A stretch of DNA of 64,000 bases from Bacillota bacterium (GTDB lineage: Bacteria > Bacillota > Desulfotomaculia > Desulfotomaculales > Desulfallaceae). Positions 16,758 through 23,972 of this stretch are shown in pieces. The stretch spans positions 1 through 64,000 of the forward strand of contig JAEXOR010000028.1 in the NCBI GenBank assembly GCA_023439185.1, written 5' to 3'. The notes under the pieces were generated by a model. The model saw nothing but the letters and a program-made list of their open reading frames with translations. It ran no database searches and had not been told where the DNA came from. Numbering within the stretch: position 1 is the stretch's first letter; the number at the start of each line of letters is the position of its first letter. The position numbers were made by a program, and so were the translations under genes.

Positions 16758-17177
16758 ATGGTTAATAAATTACTAATATCGCAAAGATTAGAATTAATCG
16801 ACGATTGGCTGAAAAACCTTAAGCGGTTAGCCGGCCTGCCTTATGAGGGTTTTATATCAAACGATCTCAATGCGGCAGCCGCGGAAAGCTACCTGCGCAG
16901 ATCACTGGAAGCAATATTTGATATTGGCAGGCATATCTTGGCCAAAACCGGCAATATTGATATGGCTGGTGAATATAAATCCATAGCCAAAGGGTTGGCA
17001 AACAATAATTTTGTCAGTGCCGATCTCAGCAATAAACTAATTCAAATGGCTGGTTACCGCAATCGAATGGTCCATTTTTACAGTATGATTACGGAAAAAG
17101 AATTATATGGTATACTGCAGGATAACCTTGCTGATATTGAACAGTTTACTACAGAAATAAAGCAAGCTGTTTTATAG
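16758..17177 (+). CDS. hepT: HepT-type RNase toxin
   Basis: The 139-residue all-helical HEPN protein has the catalytic RxxxxHxY motif as R101-NRMV-H106-F-Y108. HepT toxins cut RNA and are neutralised by MntA through polyadenylylation of the motif tyrosine. It follows the antitoxin gene by 3 bp, so translation is probably coupled. The pair occupies the left end of the accessory island inside the flagellar locus. Confidence 0.88.
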   Translation: MVNKLLISQRLELIDDWLKNLKRLAGLPYEGFISNDLNAAAAESYLRRSLEAIFDIGRHILAKTGNIDMAGEYKSIAKGLANNNFVSADLSNKLIQMAGYRNRMVHFYSMITEKELYGILQDNLADIEQFTTEIKQAVL

Positions 17178-17215
17178 ACCTGAACGCTTTATTCAAAATC
17201 AATAAAAAGCACTCG

Positions 17216-17803
17216 TTACTTATCCGGGAAAATATCTTCCGGTTTTATTTTGAATCCAGGTAAAATTACCGAAGCAACCGATCCGGTCTTTTCACTTTGT
17301 CCTGCCGGGCGAAACTTGCCGTCCGCCAACTCGTATACCTCAACGCTTGCTTCTTCGGGATCGACAATCCAGTACTCCTTAACCCCGTACTTCTCGTAAG
17401 CCCTGAACTTTTTCCTTAAATCATAATAAGCATTGGAAGGGGAAAGGATTTCCGCCACCAGGTCGGGTGCGCCGTTCACCTTGTCTTCAGCGGAAATCTC
17501 CAGGCGGTCTTTGGCCACAAACAGTATATCGGGCTGGTAAACTTCGGTGGGCGCCAGGCACACATCCCGCGGCGCGCATAAAACTTCGCCGGCGTCTTTT
17601 TCCTCAACATGACTGTCAAGTAATTTAAGCAGTCTTTTCAGGACAATTTGGTGTGTTTTACCGGGCGAAGGAGTCATAACAAGTTTTCCCCCAATCAGTT
17701 CATAAGGCGCTCCTTCCGGCAGCTGGCGGTAATCTTCGTAAGTATGGATTTTTTCAGGACCGGCCTTATAAGCCAGGCCCGGCTCGTGGAAGTTGGTGTT
17801 CAT
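17216..17803 (-). CDS. Uma2-family (DUF820) putative endonuclease
   Basis: The 195-residue sequence has the Uma2 pattern: YEDYRQLPEGAPYELIGGKLVMTPSP near the N-terminus, then a PD-(D/E)xK-like core YQPDILFV...APDLVAEILSPSN...KKFRAYEKYGVKEYWIVDPE. The family is abundant in cyanobacteria and some Firmicutes; its substrate is unknown. I set the start at 17803, directly after GAGGTGCGGAC. It converges with hepT, ending 38 bp from it. Confidence 0.87.
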   Translation of the reverse strand: MNTNFHEPGLAYKAGPEKIHTYEDYRQLPEGAPYELIGGKLVMTPSPGKTHQIVLKRLLKLLDSHVEEKDAGEVLCAPRDVCLAPTEVYQPDILFVAKDRLEISAEDKVNGAPDLVAEILSPSNAYYDLRKKFRAYEKYGVKEYWIVDPEEASVEVYELADGKFRPAGQSEKTGSVASVILPGFKIKPEDIFPDK

Positions 17804-17848
17804 GTCCGCACCTCGCAAAACTTTTATCTATAAAGCAACCCGTTACGG

Positions 17849-18262
17849 TTACCCTTCTATACCAAGCTCACGCTTTAAGGCGTTCTGTAAGGCTTGTGAA
17901 TAACTAATCCCTGCATCTTCAGCCATAATTGCCAACCATTGGGGAAGGCTAACCGTTTTAATAATAGATTTTGTTTCCTTTTTTCTTAAATAGTCGTTAA
18001 GGTCAACGTCAATTAAAGTAACAATATCATCATCAGAAGATGTTACAATGTCGCGGTAATTCGATGGTGTGGGGATATCTTCCCTGGCTTGCTTCATGGC
18101 TAAAATACACCCAGCCAAAGCTTCTCTGACCGCAGACATTGCTTCCGGTATAGATTCACCTTCAGTGATGCAGCCAAGGACATCTGGTATTTCAACAGTG
18201 TATACGATACCGCGGCCATCGACAGCGGCAGGAGTAAAAATAGCCGGATAAATGTAAACCAT
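17849..18262 (-). CDS. hicB: HicB-family antitoxin
   Basis: The 137-residue product has the partial RNase-H-like fold of HicB (YPAIFTPAAVDGRGIVYTVEIPDVLGCITEGESIPEAMSAVREAL) and a C-terminal helix-turn-helix/ribbon-type segment (TVSLPQWLAIMAEDAGISYSQALQNAL). The start is at 18262 after AAGGAGTGATTAAT. It lies downstream of hicA, with a 47-bp gap, in the usual toxin-first order. It probably represses its own promoter at the palindrome near 18530. Confidence 0.92.
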   Translation of the reverse strand: MVYIYPAIFTPAAVDGRGIVYTVEIPDVLGCITEGESIPEAMSAVREALAGCILAMKQAREDIPTPSNYRDIVTSSDDDIVTLIDVDLNDYLRKKETKSIIKTVSLPQWLAIMAEDAGISYSQALQNALKRELGIEG

Positions 18263-18309
18263 ATTAATCACTCCTTGTATTTTTGAATTGTATACCTTAA
18301 TCACGGTAA

Positions 18310-18492
18310 TTATTTCAGTCCTGCGGCCTTAAGGATTTTGTTCAGCGTTCCAGGTGCTATGTCTTTGTTGTGGAGGGCTACAGGTATAGTTCCGGGTTTG
18401 GTTGAGTGCTTATGTATGTGGTGTGATCCTTGTATTCTAACTATCACCCAACCATCTTGTGCCAAAATCTTCATAAGCTCTTTGGGTTTCAT
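18310..18492 (-). CDS. hicA: HicA-family mRNA interferase toxin
   Basis: The 60-residue double-stranded-RNA-binding-fold protein has the family signature KPKELMKILAQDGWVIVRIQGSHHIHKH with the catalytic histidine in GSHHI. HicA cuts mRNA independently of the ribosome unless bound by HicB. RBS GGAGGGCAGTGCTTC precedes the ATG. Confidence 0.93.
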   Translation of the reverse strand: MKPKELMKILAQDGWVIVRIQGSHHIHKHSTKPGTIPVALHNKDIAPGTLNKILKAAGLK

Positions 18493-18517
18493 GAAGCACT
18501 GCCCTCCGTCTATGAAA

Positions 18518-18549
18518 TATTGTATTATATAAAATTATATAATACAATA
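18518..18549 (-). promoter_or_regulatory. Palindromic operator/promoter region of hicAB
   Basis: A perfect 15-bp inverted repeat (arms TATTGTATTATATAA and its complement, 2-bp centre) lies 26 bp upstream of hicA and contains TATAAT-like elements. A second, partial copy (ATTATATAAAATTATA) follows at 18553-18568. The arrangement fits autoregulation by HicB (inference). Confidence 0.6.
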
Positions 18550-18569
18550 ATAATTATATAAAATTATAG

Positions 18570-19050
18570 AGAATACGCATATAGTTGTTGCAGAAAAGAA
18601 ACTGACTTGATGACAAAATGGTTAGGCAGATGGTATTCAAAAAAAGATAGCACCGAAGATTACTTCAGTGCTGCATTACTGTTTTAGTGGTGGTAGCAAA
18701 CGTGCTGTAGCCGGCAATTTCCTGATCTTGCCCACCCCCGTCTTTCAATGATACCGTCGTCCAAGTGTAATTGACTCTTTGCTCGGCTCCTTTGTCATAG
18801 ACGGTGGTCTGCGTCCTACTTTTCCTTTTACCCCAGTATGTTGTCCTTCCCTGGTAACGTATATCATTAATACAACGAGTTCTGGAAACGTAGGTAGCCT
18901 TGCTAATTATCGGTTGAGCGTGCCCCATAATGCTCGTATTAGTTACCATAGTAAAAGAAAGGCCCTGGAACGCTTGCGCAGCAGTTCCAAGTTAAAGGAC
19001 CTAAAGATTGTCGCTAACCAATCACAACATATGGTTTCTTAAATTAACTA
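18570..19050. other. Intergenic stretch without a supported gene
   Basis: Between hicA and radC I find no open frame with a credible ribosome binding site. A 94-codon frame on the minus strand (18665-18949) and an 87-codon frame on the plus strand (18779-19042) overlap one another, lack start signals and resemble nothing I recognise. An imperfect inverted repeat with arms AGCACCGAAG/CTTCAGTGCT lies at about 18649-18673. This could be decayed island DNA. Confidence 0.4.
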
Positions 19051-19077
19051 GGGCGCCGTTGGTTAATAGCGGCGCCC
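19051..19077. terminator. Possible hairpin terminator before radC
   Basis: GGGCGCCG and CGGCGCCC form a perfect 8-bp stem with an 11-nt loop. The flanks are AT-rich but have only short T runs in both directions, so the direction of termination is uncertain. Confidence 0.4.
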
Positions 19078-19105
19078 TTAATTATTTACTTGTGGAGGTG
19101 TGTTT

Positions 19106-19723
19106 ATGAAATACAAAGATTGCGGCAGCCTGCTTTTAAAAGAGCTTATATCCATTACATTACGAGAAAGCAATGACAGCCCAGTAGTTGGGGAATTACT
19201 CCAGCGGTTCTCGACAATTTCGGATTTATACCGAGCTTCTGTTTACGAGCTGACAACAATCAAAGGTTTGGGATTGGCCAGGGCCAACGCTCTAAAAGCA
19301 TCATTGGAGCTAGGTCGACGGCTTTATACTGTTCAACCGGAACAACTTCCATCAATACGCACACCCCAGGATGTGGCAACCCTGCTCATAAATGAAATGC
19401 GCTATTTCGACCGGGAGCATTTCCGAGTCATACTACTTAATGCCAAAAACCGTGTGCTTAGTATTGAAACTGTTTCAGTGGGAACATTAAATTCTTCCGC
19501 CGTCCACCCTCGGGAGCTTTTTAAACCCGCCATCAGAAACAGCGCTGCTGCGGTCATATTGGTGCATAATCACCCCAGCGGTGATCCTACCCCAAGCAGG
19601 CAAGATATTACTGTTACGGAGCGTTTAAAAGAGGCTGGAGAGATTTTAGGTATTGAGGTACTGGATCACGTTGTTGTCGGCGATGGTGTTTTTGTGAGTT
19701 TAAAAGAGAAAGGGCTGATTTAA
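19106..19723 (+). CDS. radC: RadC-family JAMM/MPN+ protein
   Basis: The 205-residue protein has an N-terminal helix-hairpin-helix part (TTIKGLGLARANALKASLELGRRL) and a C-terminal JAB/MPN+ metalloprotease-like domain with the motif HNHPSGDPTPSRQD (HxH-x7-S-x2-D). The function of RadC is unsettled; copies in islands, prophages and plasmids are common. The start at 19106 follows GGAGGTGTGTTT; a GTG two codons before is less likely. It lies 157 bp upstream of the recombinase gene on the same strand. Confidence 0.9.
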   Translation: MKYKDCGSLLLKELISITLRESNDSPVVGELLQRFSTISDLYRASVYELTTIKGLGLARANALKASLELGRRLYTVQPEQLPSIRTPQDVATLLINEMRYFDREHFRVILLNAKNRVLSIETVSVGTLNSSAVHPRELFKPAIRNSAAAVILVHNHPSGDPTPSRQDITVTERLKEAGEILGIEVLDHVVVGDGVFVSLKEKGLI

Positions 19724-19728
19724 TACTA

Positions 19729-19827
19729 CTTCGTAGAATCTACGATTCCCCGAAGCAAAAGCCCAGGATTGCTTCGCAGAATCCATCGGTATTAGCAATT
19801 TATAACCGTATTTTCACTTCGCAGAAC
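19729..19827 (+). repeat. Three directly repeated CTTCGYAGAAY sites before the recombinase gene
   Basis: Copies of CTTCG(T/C)AGAA(T/C) occur at 19729, 19772 and 19817, spaced 43 and 45 bp (about four helical turns). The third lies 3 bp before the -35 box of the recombinase promoter. Equal spacing on one face of the helix suggests binding sites for a protein, such as the recombinase itself or a repressor (inference). Confidence 0.55.
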
Positions 19828-19830
19828 AGT

Positions 19831-19858
19831 TTTACATTTTTGCTCTCAGGACTATAAT
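19831..19858 (+). promoter_or_regulatory. Sigma-A promoter of the tyrosine recombinase gene
   Basis: TTTACA, 16 bases, TATAAT, ending 22 bp before the ATG at 19881. The third CTTCGCAGAAC repeat touches its upstream edge. Confidence 0.65.
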
Positions 19859-19880
19859 ACCTTAGCGGGAGGATGGTGAT

Positions 19881-20777
19881 ATGGATAATTCAAATATTCA
19901 CTGGTTGGCTGAATTTGAACAGTATCTTTGGGGCACCGGTAAAAAAGCTAACAGCATTAATACTTATGCCCAGGCGATGCGGTCATTTTCCAATTGGTAT
20001 GAAGGTTCTTCGGGAGAGGTCTTCTCCCCTTCTTCTATTACACCCATTGATATTGCCGAATACAAGCGCTGGTTAATGCACAGTAAGAAACCAGCTACCA
20101 TAAATAAGGCAATGGCGGCCCTACGAGTCTTTTGCAAGTGGGCTGTCAGTGAAGGTTATTGCCAGCCCGGTGTTGGAGGCGATATTAAGAACCTGCCCCT
20201 GGCAAGGTGCGGGGCTAAATGGTTAACAAGAAAGGAACAGCTACAGTTAATCCGGACCGTGCAGAAGTCCGGGAATGTCAGGGATGTAGCCTTAATCATG
20301 TTAATGCTCCACGGCGGGCTGCGGGTGTCGGAAGTTATCCAGCTCCGAAAGGATGATGTTATCCTTTCCCAGCGAAAAGCCAAGGTTGTCGTCCGCTACG
20401 GCAAGGGCAACAAGTGGCGGGAGGTTCCGCTGAACAATGACGCCAGAAAGGCCTTGTCCCAGTACCAGCCATCCGGCCAGGGAGAGAGTCCCTGGTTTTT
20501 CTATTCTCCCAGGAGCGGCAAGTCCCTCACCACCAGGGCGGCACAAATGGCTATCAGCAAGTATGCCCGCCAGGTTGGGTTGGAAGTAACGCCGCACCGC
20601 CTGCGGCACACATTTTGTCATAACCTGGTGACCGCCGGGGTCAGTCTTGATGTTGTGGCCATGCTGGCCGGTCATATCACTGCAACCGGGCAGCCCAATA
20701 TTAAAACCACTGTGATTTACACCACCCCCGGCGAGCAGGATTTGCGTTCAGCAGTTGAACGGTTGAGCTGGGAATAA
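19881..20777 (+). CDS. Tyrosine recombinase (XerC/D-like integrase)
   Basis: This is a 298-residue site-specific recombinase. It has an N-terminal SAM-like core-binding domain (about residues 8-95) and a catalytic domain with all expected residues: R148 (GLRVSE), K175 (GKGNKW), H239 and R242 (HRLRHTF), H265 (LAGH) and the nucleophile Y280 (VIYTTPG). The segment before the tyrosine is longer than in XerD because of an insert ATGQPNIKTT. Length and context (radC, toxin-antitoxin genes, IS110) suggest a mobile-island integrase rather than the housekeeping Xer pair. RBS GGGAGGATGGTGAT. Confidence 0.92.
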   Translation: MDNSNIHWLAEFEQYLWGTGKKANSINTYAQAMRSFSNWYEGSSGEVFSPSSITPIDIAEYKRWLMHSKKPATINKAMAALRVFCKWAVSEGYCQPGVGGDIKNLPLARCGAKWLTRKEQLQLIRTVQKSGNVRDVALIMLMLHGGLRVSEVIQLRKDDVILSQRKAKVVVRYGKGNKWREVPLNNDARKALSQYQPSGQGESPWFFYSPRSGKSLTTRAAQMAISKYARQVGLEVTPHRLRHTFCHNLVTAGVSLDVVAMLAGHITATGQPNIKTTVIYTTPGEQDLRSAVERLSWE

Positions 20778-20961
20778 CATTGTTGCCGTAGGTTTGATTA
20801 CGGATTATTGAAGGCAATTCGGACGGCTTGACACTGCTTTTGGCTAACAGGACAAAAACTGTTGTGCAATCTGGAAACTGGGTATTCTGTTAGCTTGTTT
20901 GAACCGTCAAGCAGCACGGAGGCCAACCAGAATATTATCCTAAGAAGATAAGGCTTATTAT

Positions 20962-20995
20962 AAATCCCACCCCCCAAAAGCGGGGGGCGGGATTT
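20962..20995 (+). terminator. GC-rich hairpin terminator after the recombinase gene
   Basis: AAATCCC-A-CCCCCC, a 5-nt loop and GGGGGG-C-GGGATTT form a 13-bp stem, flanked by AT-rich DNA on both sides. It could act in both directions. Confidence 0.6.
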
Positions 20996-21381
20996 AATTA
21001 TTAAATAAAGCCGAGAACGTTCCGGATCATTTAGTTTCAGATGCCTCTAGATATTAACATCGTTTTTAGGGGTAATTCAAAAACCCAGTGTTATCAGGGC
21101 TTTTAGGGACCAAGACGTTGCAGTTTCGCTTATATATTATATAGTTATGCACTGCAACACTTTGGTTTTAAGCTGACAAAAAAGCAAATCTGCAAGGGAA
21201 TCCCCCATTACCTTTCTGTCAGCTGAAACAATAGCGGGCAAGTATCCGGGCAGGGGTGCAAAAACAGCTGTCGGTAATCTATTGTGTTTCCGTTTCAAGA
21301 GTAGATATCCTATTAAGGTTGGGCACGAAAACGCGCCCAACCTTAAAATATATATAAAATATATTCTCACAAGTGTAAGTC
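20996..21381. other. Non-coding stretch between recombinase gene and IS110 element
   Basis: No supported gene was found. A strong stem-loop lies at 21313-21346 (12-bp arms TTAAGGTTGGGC and its complement, 10-nt loop). A looser inverted repeat pairs GAAACAATAG near 21224 with CTATTGTGTTTC near 21278. The left end of the IS110 element probably falls in or after this stretch, but no boundary can be fixed by eye. Confidence 0.45.
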
Positions 21382-21420
21382 CCCAGGGGCGCTTATTGCC
21401 CCCGGGTTTTTATGTTTTTA
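21382..21420 (+). terminator. Hairpin and T-run at the left part of the IS110 element
   Basis: CCC-A-GGGGC, loop GCTTATT, GCCCC-C-GGG, then TTTTTATGTTTTT. This is a good intrinsic terminator on the plus strand. It could block read-through into the element or be the 5' stem-loop of its non-coding RNA. Confidence 0.55.
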
Positions 21421-21595
21421 GGGTGGCAACGAATTATCTCAGCGGAAAAGGAAGAAAGACCGACTGACGTATCGATGCGGGCCTTGAGTCAACGCTAAAA
21501 CTGACGGTGTCGCTTTCTTTCTTTTCACCGCCACCCAGTAATTATAATAACAAAGTATCAGGATTAAAGTATCAGGATTAATGGAGGCATGTACA
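21421..21595 (+). ncRNA. Candidate IS110 bridge RNA
   Basis: The 175 bp before the transposase start can fold into a long interrupted hairpin. GGGTGGC (21421-21427) pairs with GCCACCC (21530-21536). Next is a lopsided loop of 17 and 3 nt, then a 14-bp stem (21445-21458 with 21513-21526, one G-T pair), then CGAC/GTCG around a 44-nt terminal region. IS110-group elements are known to encode a bridge RNA upstream of the transposase with two internal guide loops, and this layout agrees. Guide loops and RNA ends are not assigned. Confidence 0.5.
21553..21580 (+). repeat. Tandem 14-bp direct repeat before the IS110 transposase
   Basis: AAGTATCAGGATTA occurs twice without spacer (21553-21566 and 21567-21580), ending 3 bp before the GGAGG of the transposase gene. 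It may be a slippage product or a binding site. Confidence 0.85.
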
Positions 21596-22831
21596 ATGAA
21601 CAGACAGGATTATCTATTTGTAGGTGTAGACTTGCATAAGGAAAAGCACGTAGCGGTGCTTTCGAACTGCTGGTCAGAGGTTATTGGTTCCTTTATCACG
21701 GATAATGCCCCGGCCAAGTTTCCGAAGTTCCTACGGGACATCAAGAAAAATGCCAAAGGCACCCCGGTTATATTCGGTCTGGAGGATGTTACCTTCTATG
21801 GCAGGAGTCTGGCCAAGTTTCTCCTGGATGAAGGGCAGATTGTAAAAGCAGTTAATTCCGCATACACCAAGCGGGAGCGGAACAGAAGCACCGCACCGGA
21901 TAAGACAGATACCAAGGATGCCGAAGCAATATGTGAAACATTAATCCGTAAGCTGCCCCAACTACCGGCTGCCAATCCCCAGGATCTATACTGGGTGTTG
22001 AAACAACTACTGGCTAATTACGAGTACCTTAACAAAATGGCCACTGGAGTTAAGAACAGCCTACAAAACCAGTTAATCCATCATTATCCCACCTACAACA
22101 AGCTGTTCAAGGATATTGACGGTAAAGCGGCTCTGGCTTTCTATGAAAAGTTCCCCTCACCTAATATGCTTATGAATGAAACCGTTGATAGCTTGGCCGC
22201 TTTTTTGCGGGAACATAGTAATTATACACTGTCTACAAAGAAAGCTGAAAGTATACTTAATGAAGTTAATAAAAGTGGATGGAGACAGGCAGGATTCCAA
22301 AGGGAGCGGGACTCCTTAATTAAAAGCTACATCCGGACGCTAAAGTCATTTCAGGAAGAAATGCGAGAAATGGAAAAGCAAATGGGTGAGTTAATTAAAC
22401 AATCCGGCTACAAGTTAGAGACAATGCCTGGGTTGGGCACCGTAACGGCGGCTACCATTATTGCAGGCATTGGTGAGATTTCCCAGTACCCCTCTGCGGA
22501 CAAAATAGCCAAGATATCTGGTATAGCACCGTTGAACAAAAGTTCCGGTAAAAGTCAACAGCAAACCCGAAACCGTTATGGTAATCGTAGATTAAACTAT
22601 GCATTTTATATATTAGCCCTGAACCATATTCAGGTGGACAAGAATAAAAACCCTAGAAACCCCGTAATGTACAAGTATTATCAAAAGAAACAGCAGGAAG
22701 GTCGGAGCGGGAAGCAGGCCATGGTTTATGTGATGCGGAGGCTGGTTAATATTGTCTACAGCATGATGAAACATAAAACTGAATACAGACCACCTGCTCA
22801 GATTCAAAAAGCCGAGGGAGAGGCCAGTTAG
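21596..22831 (+). CDS. IS110-family transposase (RuvC-like DEDD plus Transposase_20 domains)
   Basis: The 411-residue recombinase has the N-terminal RuvC-like part with FVGVDLHKEKHVAVL (first acidic residue), a later acidic residue in LEDVTFYGR and TDTKDAEAI. A coiled-coil middle follows, then the Tnp_20 domain ETMPGLGTVTAATIIAGIGEISQYPSADKIAKISGIAPLNKSSGKS, which carries the serine used in this family. The start at 21596 follows GGAGGCATGTACA. The frame is intact, so the element may be active. In characterised members the protein works with a bridge RNA to choose target and donor. Confidence 0.93.
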   Translation: MNRQDYLFVGVDLHKEKHVAVLSNCWSEVIGSFITDNAPAKFPKFLRDIKKNAKGTPVIFGLEDVTFYGRSLAKFLLDEGQIVKAVNSAYTKRERNRSTAPDKTDTKDAEAICETLIRKLPQLPAANPQDLYWVLKQLLANYEYLNKMATGVKNSLQNQLIHHYPTYNKLFKDIDGKAALAFYEKFPSPNMLMNETVDSLAAFLREHSNYTLSTKKAESILNEVNKSGWRQAGFQRERDSLIKSYIRTLKSFQEEMREMEKQMGELIKQSGYKLETMPGLGTVTAATIIAGIGEISQYPSADKIAKISGIAPLNKSSGKSQQQTRNRYGNRRLNYAFYILALNHIQVDKNKNPRNPVMYKYYQKKQQEGRSGKQAMVYVMRRLVNIVYSMMKHKTEYRPPAQIQKAEGEAS

Positions 22832-22847
22832 GCTTCTCCCAGAAGCC
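22831..22847 (+). terminator. Stem-loop directly after the transposase stop codon
   Basis: GGCTTCT-CCC-AGAAGCC forms a perfect 7-bp stem starting at the last base of the stop codon. No T-run follows, so it may protect the mRNA end or be part of the right end of the element. Confidence 0.4.
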
Positions 22848-23031
22848 CTATGGGTCCGTTCATAACCCTGCTCAAAACGCACAGAAAAGCCCTTATTTCC
22901 ACTTTAGTTAGTTGATACAAAAGTGTTTCTGATAGCTAAAAACGATTGTAGGGCCTTTAAAAGCACCGTAGGAGTTTTTAAGAATTGTCAAATCAGACGG
23001 TGCTACTATCCTTGTTAGCAATAAACGTAAA

Positions 23032-23235
23032 CTATACGAAGGTGTCGATATTATTGTTCAAGTGAGGCAGGTTGTTTTGGGTTACGGTATGCCCAGCGTT
23101 CACTTTGTCTAGCATCCGGTTCACCAGATTACCGCTCTGCTCCGCCGTGCCCATGGCTTTCTTTAATACGGCAATACCCGCGTCCTGCTTCAACTGGACC
23201 TGGTTCATGATTATTGAAATTGCCGCTATGTCCAT
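23032..23235 (-). CDS. YjfB-family putative motility protein
   Basis: The 67-residue protein begins MDIAAISIIMNQVQLKQDAGIAVLKKAM, the pattern of the YjfB_motility family, small proteins found near flagellar genes in Firmicutes; their role is unknown. I set the start at 23235 after AGAGGTGAAACGA; a GTG three codons upstream overlaps that site. It is the first flagellar-type gene right of the island. A weak sigma-28-like promoter lies about 60 bp upstream. Confidence 0.82.
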   Translation of the reverse strand: MDIAAISIIMNQVQLKQDAGIAVLKKAMGTAEQSGNLVNRMLDKVNAGHTVTQNNLPHLNNNIDTFV

Positions 23236-23292
23236 TCGTTTCACCTCTGTTTGCGGTGTATTATATTGCGTTCTCCGATTTACTTTGCAGCA

Positions 23293-23319
23293 TTATCTAT
23301 AATGGCTTCAGGCTTTTGA
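23293..23319 (-). promoter_or_regulatory. Weak sigma-28-like promoter before yjfB
   Basis: On the minus strand TCAA, 15 bases, ATAGATAA. The -35 matches the TCAA variant seen before flagellin, flgM and fapA; the -10 matches GCCGATAA at five of eight positions. Confidence 0.35.
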
Positions 23320-23398
23320 CCATCATGGCTGACGTAAAAGCAGTTGGCATTACCTGGTAAGATTGCCGAAGCTACTTGAATCGCCTTGGGTTGCTGTT

Positions 23399-23638
23399 TT
23401 AGTGCTGGCAGTCCATTCGGAATACCCTGGTTTGCTCGTCCAGCGCGGTGATTTCTTGCTGCAGTACGTGCAGCCTGGCATTGAACTCCCGGGCCACGTC
23501 CCGGTTAATGTGGTTGTCCCTTGTGTACGTGGCCAAAGACCGCATTTCCCACAGCTTGGCCTCGATCTCTTCCAGGGCCGACATCCGTTGTGCCACCCAT
23601 TCCAGCTTCTGTTTCAGGTAATCTTTGTTGTAATTGAT
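23399..23638 (-). CDS. Small unrecognised coiled-coil protein in the flagellin cluster
   Basis: I do not recognise this protein. The frame is open from 23644 and ends at 23399; homogeneous codon use suggests coding from about NYNKDYLKQKLEW onward (79 residues). It is helical and charged, with leucine heptads and a central invariant-looking segment ATYTRDNHINRDVAREFNARLHVLQQEI. The start is unclear: ATC at 23638 lies 11 nt after AAGGGG, while the first conventional start is GTG at 23596 with a poor site. It follows the 97-residue gene by 25 bp. A role as an export chaperone-like protein is only inference. Confidence 0.5.
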   Translation of the reverse strand: MNYNKDYLKQKLEWVAQRMSALEEIEAKLWEMRSLATYTRDNHINRDVAREFNARLHVLQQEITALDEQTRVFRMDCQH

Positions 23639-23662
23639 TGATAATCATCCCCTTGGCGCATT

Positions 23663-23956
23663 TTAATTAATAAACGAATCATCGTCAAAGTCCCAGTCAT
23701 CCAGGAACGCCTTGAAGTTGGAGTCGATGATTTCCTTCAAACCCTGCAGGTCGTTGCGCTCCAGGCATTGCATCATTTGTGCAAGGCAGCGGTTCAGGCT
23801 GGCCATCTCCCGGTCAAAGATATATTCTTTGTTTTGCTGGATGAAATCTTCGAACTGCACGGTGAAACTGGCGATGGCCCGCATGGCGGATTTATAGTCT
23901 TCCATATCTATGCAGGTGATAATACGGTCCGTCAATTCCCGGAGTTTGTCTGTCAC
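23663..23956 (-). CDS. Small unrecognised helical protein downstream of fliB
   Basis: The 97-residue product is helical, with an acidic C-terminus (FLDDWDFDDDSFIN). It contains paired helices IITCIDMEDYKSAMRAIASFTVQFEDFIQQNKEYIF and LAQMMQCLERNDLQGLKEIIDSNF, which look like a short TPR- or FliT-like hairpin. No family is recognised. It lies 17 bp after fliB in the same direction, so it may assist flagellin handling or methylation (inference). It could be a divergent FliT-type chaperone. Confidence 0.6.
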   Translation of the reverse strand: MTDKLRELTDRIITCIDMEDYKSAMRAIASFTVQFEDFIQQNKEYIFDREMASLNRCLAQMMQCLERNDLQGLKEIIDSNFKAFLDDWDFDDDSFIN

Positions 23957-23972
23957 ATTTAACCGCCTTCTT

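Larger units (their letters stand above)
21380..22850 (+). mobile_element. IS110-family insertion element (boundaries approximate)
   Basis: The element consists of a structured non-coding left part, one DEDD-type transposase gene and a short right part. IS110 elements lack conspicuous terminal inverted repeats and large target duplications, so the ends cannot be read directly; the coordinates given cover only what is supported. It lies in the intergenic part of the island, about 800 bp after the tyrosine recombinase gene. Confidence 0.7.

Noticed and set aside
18665..18949. 94-codon minus-strand frame between hicA and radC
   Set aside because: No ribosome binding site, no recognisable family, and overlap with an equally weak plus-strand frame.
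21137..21370. 77-codon minus-strand frame before the IS110 element
   Set aside because: It crosses a strong stem-loop and lacks a start signal; a remnant is possible but cannot be shown.
21479..22957. Shared GGGCCTT between the proposed bridge RNA loop (21479) and the right flank (22951) as a guide match
   Set aside because: A seven-base match between a 44-nt loop and a 200-bp flank is likely by chance.
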